A DNA stretch of 64,000 nucleotides from WHSW01 sp963821025 (GTDB taxonomy: Bacteria; Actinomycetota; Thermoleophilia; Solirubrobacterales; 70-9), in the NCBI GenBank assembly GCA_963821025.1, contig CAWGCG010000004.1:558001-622000 (forward strand), read 5' to 3'. A program made the translations under genes and the position numbers. Position 1 is the first letter of the stretch, and each line of letters starts with the position of its first letter. The notes beneath the pieces were generated by a model. That model ran no database searches. It had not been told where the DNA came from and saw only the letters and a program-made list of their open reading frames with translations. Positions 42,863-52,150 of this stretch are shown in pieces.

Positions 42863-42906
42863 ATCAAACCTCATCCGCCGCTTCCGGCATCGCGCGATTC
42901 GGGTGA
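42863..42906 (-). promoter_or_regulatory. Dyad-type promoter 8 (gad)
   Basis: Core 42890-42906: in gene direction TCACCC-GAATC-GCGCGA. TTTGAT (42868-42863) lies 21 bp away. The left half is perfect and the right half is degenerate. Confidence 0.55.
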
Positions 42907-42916
42907 AATCGGGGGC

Positions 42917-45160
42917 TTATCGTCGAGGCTCGTCGGTCGTTCCCAGCAACCCGGCCGTCCGGGCGCAGGCGACGGCCTCGGCGCGTGACGAAACCCCGAG
43001 CTTCCCGTAGATCGATCGCGCCTGAGTCTTCACCGTGTTGGTCGATACGAAGAGCTCATCCGCGATCTCACGGAAGGTGAGGTGAGTCGGCAGGTAGCGC
43101 AGCAACCGTAACTCGGCAGGGCTGAGCGGCCAGCGCCCGTCGACCGTAGCCGAGTCGGCCTCCTTCCATGCCCGTTGAATCCAATCGCCCAGAACCGGCG
43201 CATCGGGTACCTGGCGCATGTGGCGCCCGGCGATCGCGAGCTGTTCGCGGGCCGCGCTGATGTCATCGAGCACGGTCAGCCCCCGGGCAAGTGCGATCCG
43301 GGTCTCGATCTCATACCAGGGGCTGAGGTCGCTGAGCTCGGCGAGCAGCCCGATCGAACGGCGAACGTCACGGTCGGCCCGATCAGCCTCTCCACAGCGG
43401 GCGCGCACCAGCGCTGCAACTGCGAACACTGACGCCGAGGTCGGGTACCAGTCGATCCCGTGCCGCTCGGTTATCTCGGCGGACTCCTCCACCAGAGCCC
43501 GCGCGGCTGCGAGATCGTCGTCGTCGAGCTCGAGCAGGGCGAGCTGAGCGAGGCAGAGGCACTTCACCGACGGCGTCGTCACTGCGCCCCGGCGGGCGCC
43601 GTCCTCGAGCGCCAAACGCGCCTTCTCCCGATCTCCGGCCAGCTGCCAAGCCACGCCCTCGATCAGGCGGCATAGCGGCCGCCACGGACTCGGGTCGGGG
43701 AGCAGCACGTAGGCCGCAGCAGCGTCCTTGCCCATCTGCACGGCGCCTTCGCGAGCAGCGGCTGAAGCCCTGATCGCCCTCGCTACGACCTTGAGTGCCT
43801 CTCGGTCAGCGCGCGTGCTCGCGTCGAGCAGCGCGGCCGCGACCGACGTCCAATGATCGACTTGGCCTCCGTCGCCGAGGGTCAGTTCGCAGGTCGCTCG
43901 CACCAGGCACAGAGTGGGGATCGAGGCGATCTCGGCTTCGGTGAACGCGTCGAGCCAGCGCTCGAGGGTCACCTCCCGTCCCGTGCTGGCGTATTCGGCC
44001 GTGTGGTTCCAGATCAGATCGCCCGCATGCTCCGCGTCGCCGGCGGCGATCGCATGGGGAACCCCGCGATCGAAGTCGCCGCGGTCGACGTACCACCTCG
44101 CCGCCCGCGCATGCAGATCGGCTTCCTCGGCGGGCCGCAGCACGCGCAGCTCAGAGCCCAACATCTCGCGCAGGAGTGCGTGGTAGCGAAATCGCTGCCC
44201 TCTCGAGTCGAGCGCCTGGACCAGCGCGTTGGAGCGGGCCAGCGTCTTCAGCGTCAGCGCCGACCCCTCGATCCCGAGGACCGAGTCGCAGAGCTCCGCC
44301 GAGACCTCGTCCAGAACCGAGCTGCGGATCAGGAATTCGAGCTCTTCCGGGGTCAGGCTGGAGATGTACTCATCGCGCAGGTACTCGGTCACCAGCCGCT
44401 CGTCGCCGGCGAAGCGCTGAGCGGCAAGATCGGGGTCATCCGCGGCTGCGAGCGAGAGCGCCGCCAGGTAGAGGGCCGCGGGCCAGCCCTCGGTGCGCGT
44501 CACCAAGACCTCGACACTCTCGGGGGCGAGTCGGAGGCCGCATCCGTGCAACAGGCTGGCGGCCTCGCCTTCGGTCATCGCCAGGTCCTTGGCGGTGAGC
44601 TCGGTCAGCGATCGCCGGGCGCGCAGGCGTCCGAGGCGGATCGGGGGCTGGTGGCGCGAGGCGAGCGCCAGTTGGGAGCCCTCAGGGAGCCCCTCGCAGA
44701 GTGCGCCGACGATCCCCAGCGAACCCGGATCGTGGATCGCGTGAACGTCGTCGAGGGCGACGACGAGCGGCTCGGCCGAGTGGTGGAGCGACTCGAGCAG
44801 GCGCGGCACGGCGACCTTTAGGGTTGCCGGCCGCGAGCCGTAGAGCGCCGCGTAGACGCCATCGTCGACCGGGAACAGATCTCCGAGCGCTCCCGCGATC
44901 GAGGCGGTCAGCAGCACCGGGTCGTCATGGCGGTCTCCCAGCGTCAGCCAGGCGAACGGGCGCCCGTCGGCGGCATCCCACTCGGCCAGCACGGTCGACT
45001 TGCCGAATCCGGCCGGCGCGTCGATCAAGACCACCGGAGTCTCGCCGCTGGTCAGCAAGCGTCTGACCAGGCGCGGGCGCCGGACGGTCAGCGGGCGCGG
45101 CATCGATACCGAGCCCGGACCGGGCGCGGGCCCTTGCCGCGAGGTGACGTTCGAATTCAT
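42917..45160 (-). CDS. MalT-like LuxR-family transcriptional regulator (LAL type)
   Basis: A 747-residue signal-transduction ATPase regulator. An N-terminal STAND-type NTPase (Walker A DAPAGFGKST; Walker B LVVALDDVH) is followed by a long helical TPR-like sensor region (about residues 370-660) and a C-terminal LuxR helix-turn-helix: LSPAELRLLRYLPTHLTFREIADELFVS, NTVKTQARSIYGKLG. MalT-type proteins bind an inducer and ATP, oligomerise and activate promoters from sites near -40, which matches the geometry of the eight dyad sites. It is the only regulator in the 21-45 kb region, with its end 10 bp from site 8. Its own upstream region has no dyad site. ATG 45160 is used; ATG 45103 is possible. 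Confidence 0.92.
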   Translation of the reverse strand: MNSNVTSRQGPAPGPGSVSMPRPLTVRRPRLVRRLLTSGETPVVLIDAPAGFGKSTVLAEWDAADGRPFAWLTLGDRHDDPVLLTASIAGALGDLFPVDDGVYAALYGSRPATLKVAVPRLLESLHHSAEPLVVALDDVHAIHDPGSLGIVGALCEGLPEGSQLALASRHQPPIRLGRLRARRSLTELTAKDLAMTEGEAASLLHGCGLRLAPESVEVLVTRTEGWPAALYLAALSLAAADDPDLAAQRFAGDERLVTEYLRDEYISSLTPEELEFLIRSSVLDEVSAELCDSVLGIEGSALTLKTLARSNALVQALDSRGQRFRYHALLREMLGSELRVLRPAEEADLHARAARWYVDRGDFDRGVPHAIAAGDAEHAGDLIWNHTAEYASTGREVTLERWLDAFTEAEIASIPTLCLVRATCELTLGDGGQVDHWTSVAAALLDASTRADREALKVVARAIRASAAAREGAVQMGKDAAAAYVLLPDPSPWRPLCRLIEGVAWQLAGDREKARLALEDGARRGAVTTPSVKCLCLAQLALLELDDDDLAAARALVEESAEITERHGIDWYPTSASVFAVAALVRARCGEADRADRDVRRSIGLLAELSDLSPWYEIETRIALARGLTVLDDISAAREQLAIAGRHMRQVPDAPVLGDWIQRAWKEADSATVDGRWPLSPAELRLLRYLPTHLTFREIADELFVSTNTVKTQARSIYGKLGVSSRAEAVACARTAGLLGTTDEPRR

Positions 45161-45229
45161 GCCGGTGCTCGACCCCCCAACCAGCCGTCGGGACGCGAGC
45201 TTATCGCGGTCACTTGAGCCGGCGCTGGA

Positions 45230-47263
45230 CTACCCGGCTTTGCTGGGCTCGGCCAGAGCGTCTGACGTCACCCGATCTCGCTGCGGGCCGCCCCCCAGCT
45301 CGCGTCGCCAGTTCACGAGCAGGGCATGCACGCTCGCCGCCCCGACGATCGGTTCGCGCGGCAAGCGCAGAGCCTCCGGATGGAGGATGAAAGGCCGCGT
45401 CTGCGGCCCGCCGAGGCCACCGTGGAAGGAGATCAACTCCTCGAATGCGCAGCCCTCGTCGAGCTCGGGGTTGTAGAAGCTCCCGACCATGATGTCGGCG
45501 ACGTGGTCGAACCCGTCGGTTCGCAGCAGATGGCGCGGCGCGTTCGGGGAGAAAGCGGCCAACGGGTCGTCGCCGTCGACGCGGCCGTCGCCGAGGTGGT
45601 GAACGCCCCCCTTGCCCAGCGCCAGCGCCCCGCGCTCGGCGGAGCGAACGAGCAGCCAGCCGACGTGCGGGTGGGCGCAAAGCGCGTCGATCAGACCGGG
45701 GTGGCGCTCGTTGATCTCCTCAAGCATCAGACGGCGACGTTCCTCCATCAGATAGACGAGGCCGAGGTTTCCGGAGCCGAGCACGACAACCGCGCGGTCC
45801 GAGACGTCGTTCTTGGCGCGTTTGGCCTCGCGATCGCCCCCGGTCGCCTCGCTGATCGCGTGCCCGACCATCGCGGTCTGCTCGTCGCCGCCGGGGATCT
45901 CGGCGACCTCGCCCGTGCTCAGCGAGCGCTCGACCAGATCGTCGAGCCCGTAGCCGTTTCGCTGCTTGAAGGTCGCGCCCTGGGTCTGACCGTGGTCGGA
46001 GAGGACGACGATCTCATAGGGCCGGGCGGCGTAGGCGCGGGCGTGTTCGATTCGCCCGAACTGCTGATCGAGCTTTCGCAGCGCCTCCATCGTGTCGGCG
46101 CGCTGCAGCCCCGAGTGGTGGGCGACCTCGTCGTAGCTGGAGAAGGTCGCGTATACCGCGGGGCGCCCGCGCATCATGTCGGTGAGCACCCCGAAGACGA
46201 TCAGGTCGCGGACGATCACGCACATCGCCGCGCGCAAGAAGGGGTAGATCCCGCCGCGGTGACCGCGCGGCCGTACGTCGCGACGGATCGCCCTTGTCGC
46301 GGCGGTCCACTCGAGTACCACCTCCCAACCGAACAAGACCAGCGACCTGGTGACGTTGAACCCGTTGGCGAGGAAGGCCCGGTAACCCGGGTTGGCGCGC
46401 TTCTCGGCCTCCATCCTGCTGACTGTGAGGATGACCTCGTCGGCATCGCCCGAGAGCAGGTTTCCCCGGCTGGCGCCGCCGTCCGCGAGCAGTCCGCGCC
46501 CGGTCGACAACCGCCGCTCGATCTCGGCGCAGTCGCCCGGCGCCGAGCACGAGACCACGGTCGCGGACCGCTTCTCGACCCAGCGAAACGCGGGGATGCC
46601 CTCATTCGATCCGAGCAGGATCCCGGCCTGGCTGGCCCCCGTCTGCGAGGAGAGGTCGGTCTCCCACTCGGTCAGCCGATAGCCGCGCTCGCCGATCCAC
46701 CGGGCCATGTTGGGAGCGCTGCCGTCGCGGATCGCGCTGCGCAGGATCGGCAGCGCGAGGCCGTCGATCTCGAGGAAGACGATCCCCGGCGCCGGGTCGG
46801 CGGCCTCGGCGCCGTGGCGGCGCGCGATCCGCTGGATCACCCGCAACGAGTACTGATCGTCGTCGTTGGTACCGGTGATCGCCTGGAGGACGATCGCGAA
46901 GGCGGCCATCACCAGCGAGGCGAGAATCGCATCGCCGAACGAGTCGATGCCGAGGACCTCGGGAAAGAGCTCGTCGACCGCCATCAGCGCGCCGGCGTCG
47001 GCGAACAAGACCAGCAGGAAGCCGACTAGGAGAGTGAACGGCAGCCGCAGCGCCGCGATCAGCGGCGGCAGGATCGCGTTGATCACGGCGATCATCGCCG
47101 CGACCAGGAACGCGCCACCCGGGTTGTCGATGCTGACCCCGGGGATCAGCGAGGCGGCGACGTAAACGGACGCCGCCGAGATGATCCAGGCGACGGCCAG
47201 CCGCAGCGGCCGCAGCCGAAGCTTGGCCGGCTCCCACTCGGTTTCGGGCGCGCGCTCGGTCAC
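45230..47263 (-). CDS. Holin-4-like membrane domain fused to alkaline-phosphatase-superfamily phosphodiesterase
   Basis: A 677-residue fusion. Residues about 18-140 contain four membrane helices of the Phage_holin_4_2/YvlD type (AWIISAASVYVAASLIPGVSI, VAAMIAVINAILPPLIAALRLPF). The rest is a metal-dependent phosphodiesterase/alkaline phosphatase fold: IVFLEIDGLALPILRSAI with the first metal Asp, SQTGASQAGILLGSN with the nucleophile region, ATFSSYDEVAHHSG and VVLSDHGQTQG with metal ligands. It is probably an envelope phosphatase or lipid-headgroup enzyme with its catalytic domain on one side of the membrane. GTG 47263 follows TAGGGT by six bases (leaderless). Confidence 0.88.
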   Translation of the reverse strand: MTERAPETEWEPAKLRLRPLRLAVAWIISAASVYVAASLIPGVSIDNPGGAFLVAAMIAVINAILPPLIAALRLPFTLLVGFLLVLFADAGALMAVDELFPEVLGIDSFGDAILASLVMAAFAIVLQAITGTNDDDQYSLRVIQRIARRHGAEAADPAPGIVFLEIDGLALPILRSAIRDGSAPNMARWIGERGYRLTEWETDLSSQTGASQAGILLGSNEGIPAFRWVEKRSATVVSCSAPGDCAEIERRLSTGRGLLADGGASRGNLLSGDADEVILTVSRMEAEKRANPGYRAFLANGFNVTRSLVLFGWEVVLEWTAATRAIRRDVRPRGHRGGIYPFLRAAMCVIVRDLIVFGVLTDMMRGRPAVYATFSSYDEVAHHSGLQRADTMEALRKLDQQFGRIEHARAYAARPYEIVVLSDHGQTQGATFKQRNGYGLDDLVERSLSTGEVAEIPGGDEQTAMVGHAISEATGGDREAKRAKNDVSDRAVVVLGSGNLGLVYLMEERRRLMLEEINERHPGLIDALCAHPHVGWLLVRSAERGALALGKGGVHHLGDGRVDGDDPLAAFSPNAPRHLLRTDGFDHVADIMVGSFYNPELDEGCAFEELISFHGGLGGPQTRPFILHPEALRLPREPIVGAASVHALLVNWRRELGGGPQRDRVTSDALAEPSKAG

Positions 47264-47269
47264 CCGCAG

Positions 47270-47275
47270 ACCCTA
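47270..47275 (-). promoter_or_regulatory. -10-like TAGGGT of the phosphodiesterase gene
   Basis: On the minus strand TAGGGT (47275-47270) is six bases from GTG 47263, with no ribosome-binding site between. Confidence 0.42.
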
Positions 47276-47308
47276 TCCGTGCGGATCGCATCAGGCGAGG
47301 TGTCGTCT

Positions 47309-47361
47309 TTAGCAATCGCTAACAAACTGCGCTAGCTTCCCGGCCGCGAAATCGGATTTCG
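47309..47361. promoter_or_regulatory. Two short inverted repeats upstream of ftsE
   Basis: TTAGC-AATC-GCTAA (47309-47322) and CGAAATC-G-GATTTCG (47347-47361) are perfect palindromes in an AT-richer patch of a 178-bp divergent gap. They could be operator sites or mRNA leader hairpins. I see nothing else in this gap apart from the TAGGGT above and a GAAAAGAGGG ribosome-binding site before ftsE. Confidence 0.4.
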
Positions 47362-47441
47362 CATCCGCAGGTTTCGATGCAGGGGACGCGCACGCGCCGA
47401 GCACGAAGGACTGAGGCGCACGCCGCAGAAAAGAGGGCCGC

Positions 47442-48329
<888 letters not shown>

Positions 48330-48333
48330 GCCG

Positions 48334-49245
48334 ATGGGACGGATCGTCTTCTTCTTATCCGAGGCCTTCCGGGCCTTGCGGCGCAGCGCCGCCCCGAGCA
48401 TCGCCGCGATCGTGACGATCGTGGTCACCACCTTGCTGCTCGGCGTGCTCGTGCCGGTCCTGCGCGCGAGCGAATCGAAGGCGACCGAGGTCCGCGACCA
48501 GATCGGGCTCGAGGTCTTCCTCTACCGCGACGCGACCAAGGGTGAGATCGAGGCGCTGGAGCGCAAGCTGAACGGCGTCCCGCATGTCAACGGAGTTCAG
48601 TTCTGCTCGCCGACGTGCGCCAAGCGACAGCTTGCCGGCGAGCTCAAGGGCGATCTCGAGGGCTCGATCAAGGAGCTCAACTCGAACCCGCTGCCGCCGG
48701 CTTTCGACCTCAGCCTCGATGATCCCGACAACCTCGAGGCGGTTCGGGCTTCCCTGCTGCCGCCGAACTCGGCCGGCAAGCCGACCCCGATCAGCGCCGC
48801 GATCGACCCGCCGATCGGCCAGGACCGCGAGAACGCGACCAAGATCCGCGAGGTCACCGGCGCGGTCAAGATCGTCCTCTTGGTGATCGCGGCGCTGCTG
48901 CTGATCGCCTCGCTGCTGCTGGTCGCGAACACGATCCGGCTCTCGATCTACGCCCGCCGGCGCGAGGTCGAGGTGATGCAGCTGGTCGGAGCCACCAACT
49001 GGTTCATCCGCTGGCCGTTCATGATCGAGGGTGTGATCGTCGGCCTGGCCGGCGCGGGAATCGCGGTCGGCATACTTCTCCTCGGGAAGGTCACGATCGT
49101 GGATCCACTAGCCGACGACTTCGCCTTGGTCGACAACCTGTCGACGATGGGGTTCGTTCCCCTCGTGGGAATGCTGGTCGGCGCCGCGATCCTCGTTTCG
49201 GCGCTCGGTAGCGGCATCACGCTGCGCCGCTTCCTCAGGGTGTGA
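48334..49245 (+). CDS. ftsX: Cell-division permease-like protein FtsX
   Basis: A 303-residue FtsX: N-terminal cytoplasmic segment (RIVFFLSEAFRALRRS), first helix, an extracellular domain with EVFLYRDATKGEIEALERKL, then three helices with the ARRREVEVMQLVGATNWFIRWPF motif. FtsX transmits the ATPase state of FtsE to an extracellular partner. The extracellular loop has FCSPTCAKRQL, a CxxxC pair where typical FtsX has a plain V-S-K-E-E-A region; a disulfide is possible. ATG 48334 is four bases after the ftsE stop; the stop overlaps the S41 protease start. Confidence 0.95.
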   Translation: MGRIVFFLSEAFRALRRSAAPSIAAIVTIVVTTLLLGVLVPVLRASESKATEVRDQIGLEVFLYRDATKGEIEALERKLNGVPHVNGVQFCSPTCAKRQLAGELKGDLEGSIKELNSNPLPPAFDLSLDDPDNLEAVRASLLPPNSAGKPTPISAAIDPPIGQDRENATKIREVTGAVKIVLLVIAALLLIASLLLVANTIRLSIYARRREVEVMQLVGATNWFIRWPFMIEGVIVGLAGAGIAVGILLLGKVTIVDPLADDFALVDNLSTMGFVPLVGMLVGAAILVSALGSGITLRRFLRV

Positions 49246-50417
49246 GCTCGGGCGAGCGGGGTCGCTTCGGCTCCGGCGTCGTCACCGGCCTGGTGACCGG
49301 GCTGGTCGTCGCTGCGCTGGCCGGAGTGCTGCTCGGAGTGATCGGCGACTCCGACGATGACCAGGGCTCAGTCGACGAGGCGTTGCAGACGATCGAGGAC
49401 AACTACTTCGAGGCGGTCGAGCCCCAGCGCCTCGACGACGCCTCGATCGACGGCGTGGTCGAGGAGCTTCGCAAGCGCTACGACGACCGCTTCTCCCACT
49501 ACTTCACCGACGATCAGCTGAAGGAGTTTCGGGCGGCGACCTCGGGCCGCTTCTCGGGGGTCGGGCTCTCGGTCAGCGAGGTCGAGCGCGGCCTGCGGGT
49601 GGCGACCGTGTTCCCCGGCGCCCCCGCCGAAGCAGCCGGAATCGAGGAGGGCGACCTGATCGTCGGCGTCGACGGCGAGTCGATCGGCGGGGAGCCCGCC
49701 GACGTCGCCACCGCGCGGATCAAGGGCCCGCGCGGGACCGAGGTCAGCCTGCGAGTGGTCCCCGCCCAAGGCGGCGATCCGCGAACCGTCGCGGTCGAAC
49801 GGGCGCAGGTGCACGTGCCGGCGGTCACCGGCGAGATCAGGCGCATCGGCGGGCGCAAGGTCGCCTACGTCACCTTCACCACCTTCAGCTCCGGAGCCCA
49901 CGGCGAGCTGCGCAGTGAGATCGAGCGCCTCTATGGCGAGGGCGCAGAGGGTCTGGTGCTCGACCTGCGCGGTAACGGGGGCGGGTTGCTCGACGAGGCG
50001 GTGCTCTCGGCGAGCATCTTCGTCGAGAACGGGAACGTCGTCTCGACCCGCAGCCGCACCCAGGGCGAGAAGGACTATGAGGCCGTCGGCGATGCGCTCG
50101 GACCGCGACCGACGGTGGTCCTGGTCAACCGCGACTCGGCCTCGGCGGCGGAGATCCTCACCGCGGCGCTCGAGCAATACCACCTCGCCACCGTGGTCGG
50201 GACGCGGACCTACGGCAAGGGCACCTTTCAGGAGGTGATCCCGCTGACCGCCGGTGGTGCGCTCGATCTGACGATCGGCCAGTACCTGACCGCTGACGGG
50301 ACCTCGATCCTCGGCGAGGGCGTCAAGCCCCAGGTCCGGGTGGAAGACGACGCGAGCACCGCCGATCAAGACGAGGCGCTCGAGCGAGCACTGCAGGTCT
50401 TGAGCCGCCGGCTGTGA
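49242..50417 (+). CDS. S41-family C-terminal processing protease (CtpA-like)
   Basis: A 391-residue exported serine protease. One N-terminal helix (VVTGLVTGLVVAALAGVLLGV) anchors it; a PDZ domain follows (FSGVGLSV...GAPAEAAGIEEGDLIVGVDGE), then the catalytic domain with Ser in NRDSASAAEIL and Lys in GTRTYGKGTFQE. These proteases trim or degrade envelope proteins, including cell-wall hydrolases in several bacteria. GTG 49242 overlaps the ftsX stop by 4 bp, so the protease is translationally coupled to FtsEX, and its stop overlaps the RNase gene. Confidence 0.95.
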   Translation: MSSGERGRFGSGVVTGLVTGLVVAALAGVLLGVIGDSDDDQGSVDEALQTIEDNYFEAVEPQRLDDASIDGVVEELRKRYDDRFSHYFTDDQLKEFRAATSGRFSGVGLSVSEVERGLRVATVFPGAPAEAAGIEEGDLIVGVDGESIGGEPADVATARIKGPRGTEVSLRVVPAQGGDPRTVAVERAQVHVPAVTGEIRRIGGRKVAYVTFTTFSSGAHGELRSEIERLYGEGAEGLVLDLRGNGGGLLDEAVLSASIFVENGNVVSTRSRTQGEKDYEAVGDALGPRPTVVLVNRDSASAAEILTAALEQYHLATVVGTRTYGKGTFQEVIPLTAGGALDLTIGQYLTADGTSILGEGVKPQVRVEDDASTADQDEALERALQVLSRRL

Positions 50418-52150
50418 GCCCGTTCGTCGCCGTGGTCGAGCGGCGGGGCCGGCGGGTGCTGGTGGCCGAGCCGCTGTTCGAGCGCGGATCGCAGGAGAAC
50501 GTCGCCGGGGGCGTGCGCGTCGGCGGCGGCGAGATGGTCCTCGCCGAGCGCGGGCCGAAGGGAATTCGCGTGCTCGAGCAGCTCGGCCGCCCCGACCGCG
50601 CCGGCGATGTGGTCGCCGCGCTCATGGCCGAGCGCGGGCTCGCCGCCGGCTTCGAGCCCGGCGTCGAGGAGGAGGCGGCGCGCGCCGCCGAGGAGGCGCC
50701 GCGGGCGAAGGTCGAGCGCCGCGACCTGCGCCAGCTCGACACCTTCACCGTCGACCCGGTGACCGCGCGCGACTTCGACGACGCCGTCTCGGCCCAGCCG
50801 CTCGGCGACGGCGTCCGCCTTTGGATCCACATCGCCGACGTCGCCGCTCACGTCCGTCCCCGGACCGAGCTCGATCGCGAGGCCCTGCGGCGCGCCAACA
50901 GCGTCTATGTCCCTCAGATGGTCGAGCCGATGCTCCCGCAGGCTCTCTCGAGTGGAGCCTGCAGCCTCTCGGCCGGGGACGTCCGCCTCGCCGTCACCGC
51001 CGAGGTCGAGCTCGGGGGCGATGGCGAGCCCCGGTCGACGAGCTTCTATCGCAGTCGCATCCGCTCCGATCACCGCCTCTCCTACGACGAGCTCGATCGC
51101 TTCTTCGCCGGCCGCGAAGCACCGCCGGAGCTGATCGCCGAGCCGCTCGCCCTCGCTCGGCGCGCCGCCGCGGCGCTGCGCGACCGCCGCCGCGGCGAGG
51201 CGCTGGAGGTCTCGACCGCCGAGCCGGAGTTCGAGTTCGACGCCGACGGCGCGGTCGTCGCGGCCCACTCGATCGCCCAGACGGAGGCCCACGGGCTGAT
51301 CGAGCAGCTGATGATCCTCACCAACGAGCGGGTAGCCGAGCTTTGCGAACGACGCGGCGTGCCGACGCTCTACCGCGTCCACGAGCGGCCCGATCCGCAG
51401 CGGATCGAAGTCTTGTTCGAACAGCTGGCGGCGCTCGACCTGCCGACGCCCAAGCTGCCGGAGTCGATCTCGCCGACCGCCGCGGGGGAGCTGGTCGCCG
51501 AGGCCAGCCGGATGGTCAGCCGCGAGGCCGAGCGGCGCCGCCATGGCCGAGCGGCGTATACATCGCTCGTGCTCCGATCGCTCAAGCAGGCCCGCTACAG
51601 CGACCGCAACCTCGGCCACGCCGGGCTCGGCAGCTCCGCCTATTCGCACTTCACCTCCCCGATCCGCCGCTACCCGGATCTGATCGCACACCGCGCGCTG
51701 CTGTCGCTGCTGGGCGCCGGCGAGCACGAGCCCGAGCGCGCCGAGGTCGGCGAGGCCGCGGTCTGGTGCTCAGAGCGCGAGCGCGACTCGATCCGGATCG
51801 AGCGCGATACCGACAAGGTCTGCGCGGCGTTCCTGCTCCAGCGAGAGCTGTTCGAGTCGGGCTGGCGGCGGCCGTTCGAGGGCGAGGTCTCCGGCGTCAT
51901 CGGTGCCGGCGCCTTCGTCCGCTTCGGCGGCGACCTCGGCGACGTCTACGAGGGCTTTCTCCCCGCGCGCCGGATCCGCGGAGAGCGCTTCGACCTCGAC
52001 CAAACCGAGACCGCGCTCGTCGGCGGTCGCAGCGGACGCTCCGTGCGCCTCGGCGACCCCGTCGAGGTCCGCGTCGACGCGGTCGAGGCGGCCCGCGGCC
52101 GGGTCGATCTGGTCCCGGCCGGCGAGGTCGGCATCGGCGGCCGCCGATGA
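50414..52150 (+). CDS. RNB-domain 3'-5' exoribonuclease (RNase R/II-like)
   Basis: A 578-residue ribonuclease, short for RNase R (usually 700 or more): the N-terminal HTH/cold-shock part is reduced. The RNB catalytic core has FTVDPVTARDFDDAVSA with the metal-binding aspartates, IADVAAHVRP and YSHFTSPIRRYPDLIAHRALL; a C-terminal S1-like domain follows (GEVSGVIGAGAFVRFG). It degrades structured RNA and, with SmpB-tmRNA, non-stop mRNAs. Gene symbol withheld because the domain set lies between RNase R and II. GTG 50414 and the stop overlap both neighbours by 4 bp. Confidence 0.93.
   Translation: MSPFVAVVERRGRRVLVAEPLFERGSQENVAGGVRVGGGEMVLAERGPKGIRVLEQLGRPDRAGDVVAALMAERGLAAGFEPGVEEEAARAAEEAPRAKVERRDLRQLDTFTVDPVTARDFDDAVSAQPLGDGVRLWIHIADVAAHVRPRTELDREALRRANSVYVPQMVEPMLPQALSSGACSLSAGDVRLAVTAEVELGGDGEPRSTSFYRSRIRSDHRLSYDELDRFFAGREAPPELIAEPLALARRAAAALRDRRRGEALEVSTAEPEFEFDADGAVVAAHSIAQTEAHGLIEQLMILTNERVAELCERRGVPTLYRVHERPDPQRIEVLFEQLAALDLPTPKLPESISPTAAGELVAEASRMVSREAERRRHGRAAYTSLVLRSLKQARYSDRNLGHAGLGSSAYSHFTSPIRRYPDLIAHRALLSLLGAGEHEPERAEVGEAAVWCSERERDSIRIERDTDKVCAAFLLQRELFESGWRRPFEGEVSGVIGAGAFVRFGGDLGDVYEGFLPARRIRGERFDLDQTETALVGGRSGRSVRLGDPVEVRVDAVEAARGRVDLVPAGEVGIGGRR

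Noticed and set aside
45266..45290. TCACCC-like left half inside the phosphodiesterase gene
   Set aside because: No right half and no promoter position.
47285..47305. GCATC...AGGTGTCG resembling a degenerate dyad upstream of ftsE
   Set aside because: Too many mismatches in both halves and no -10 at 21-22 bp.
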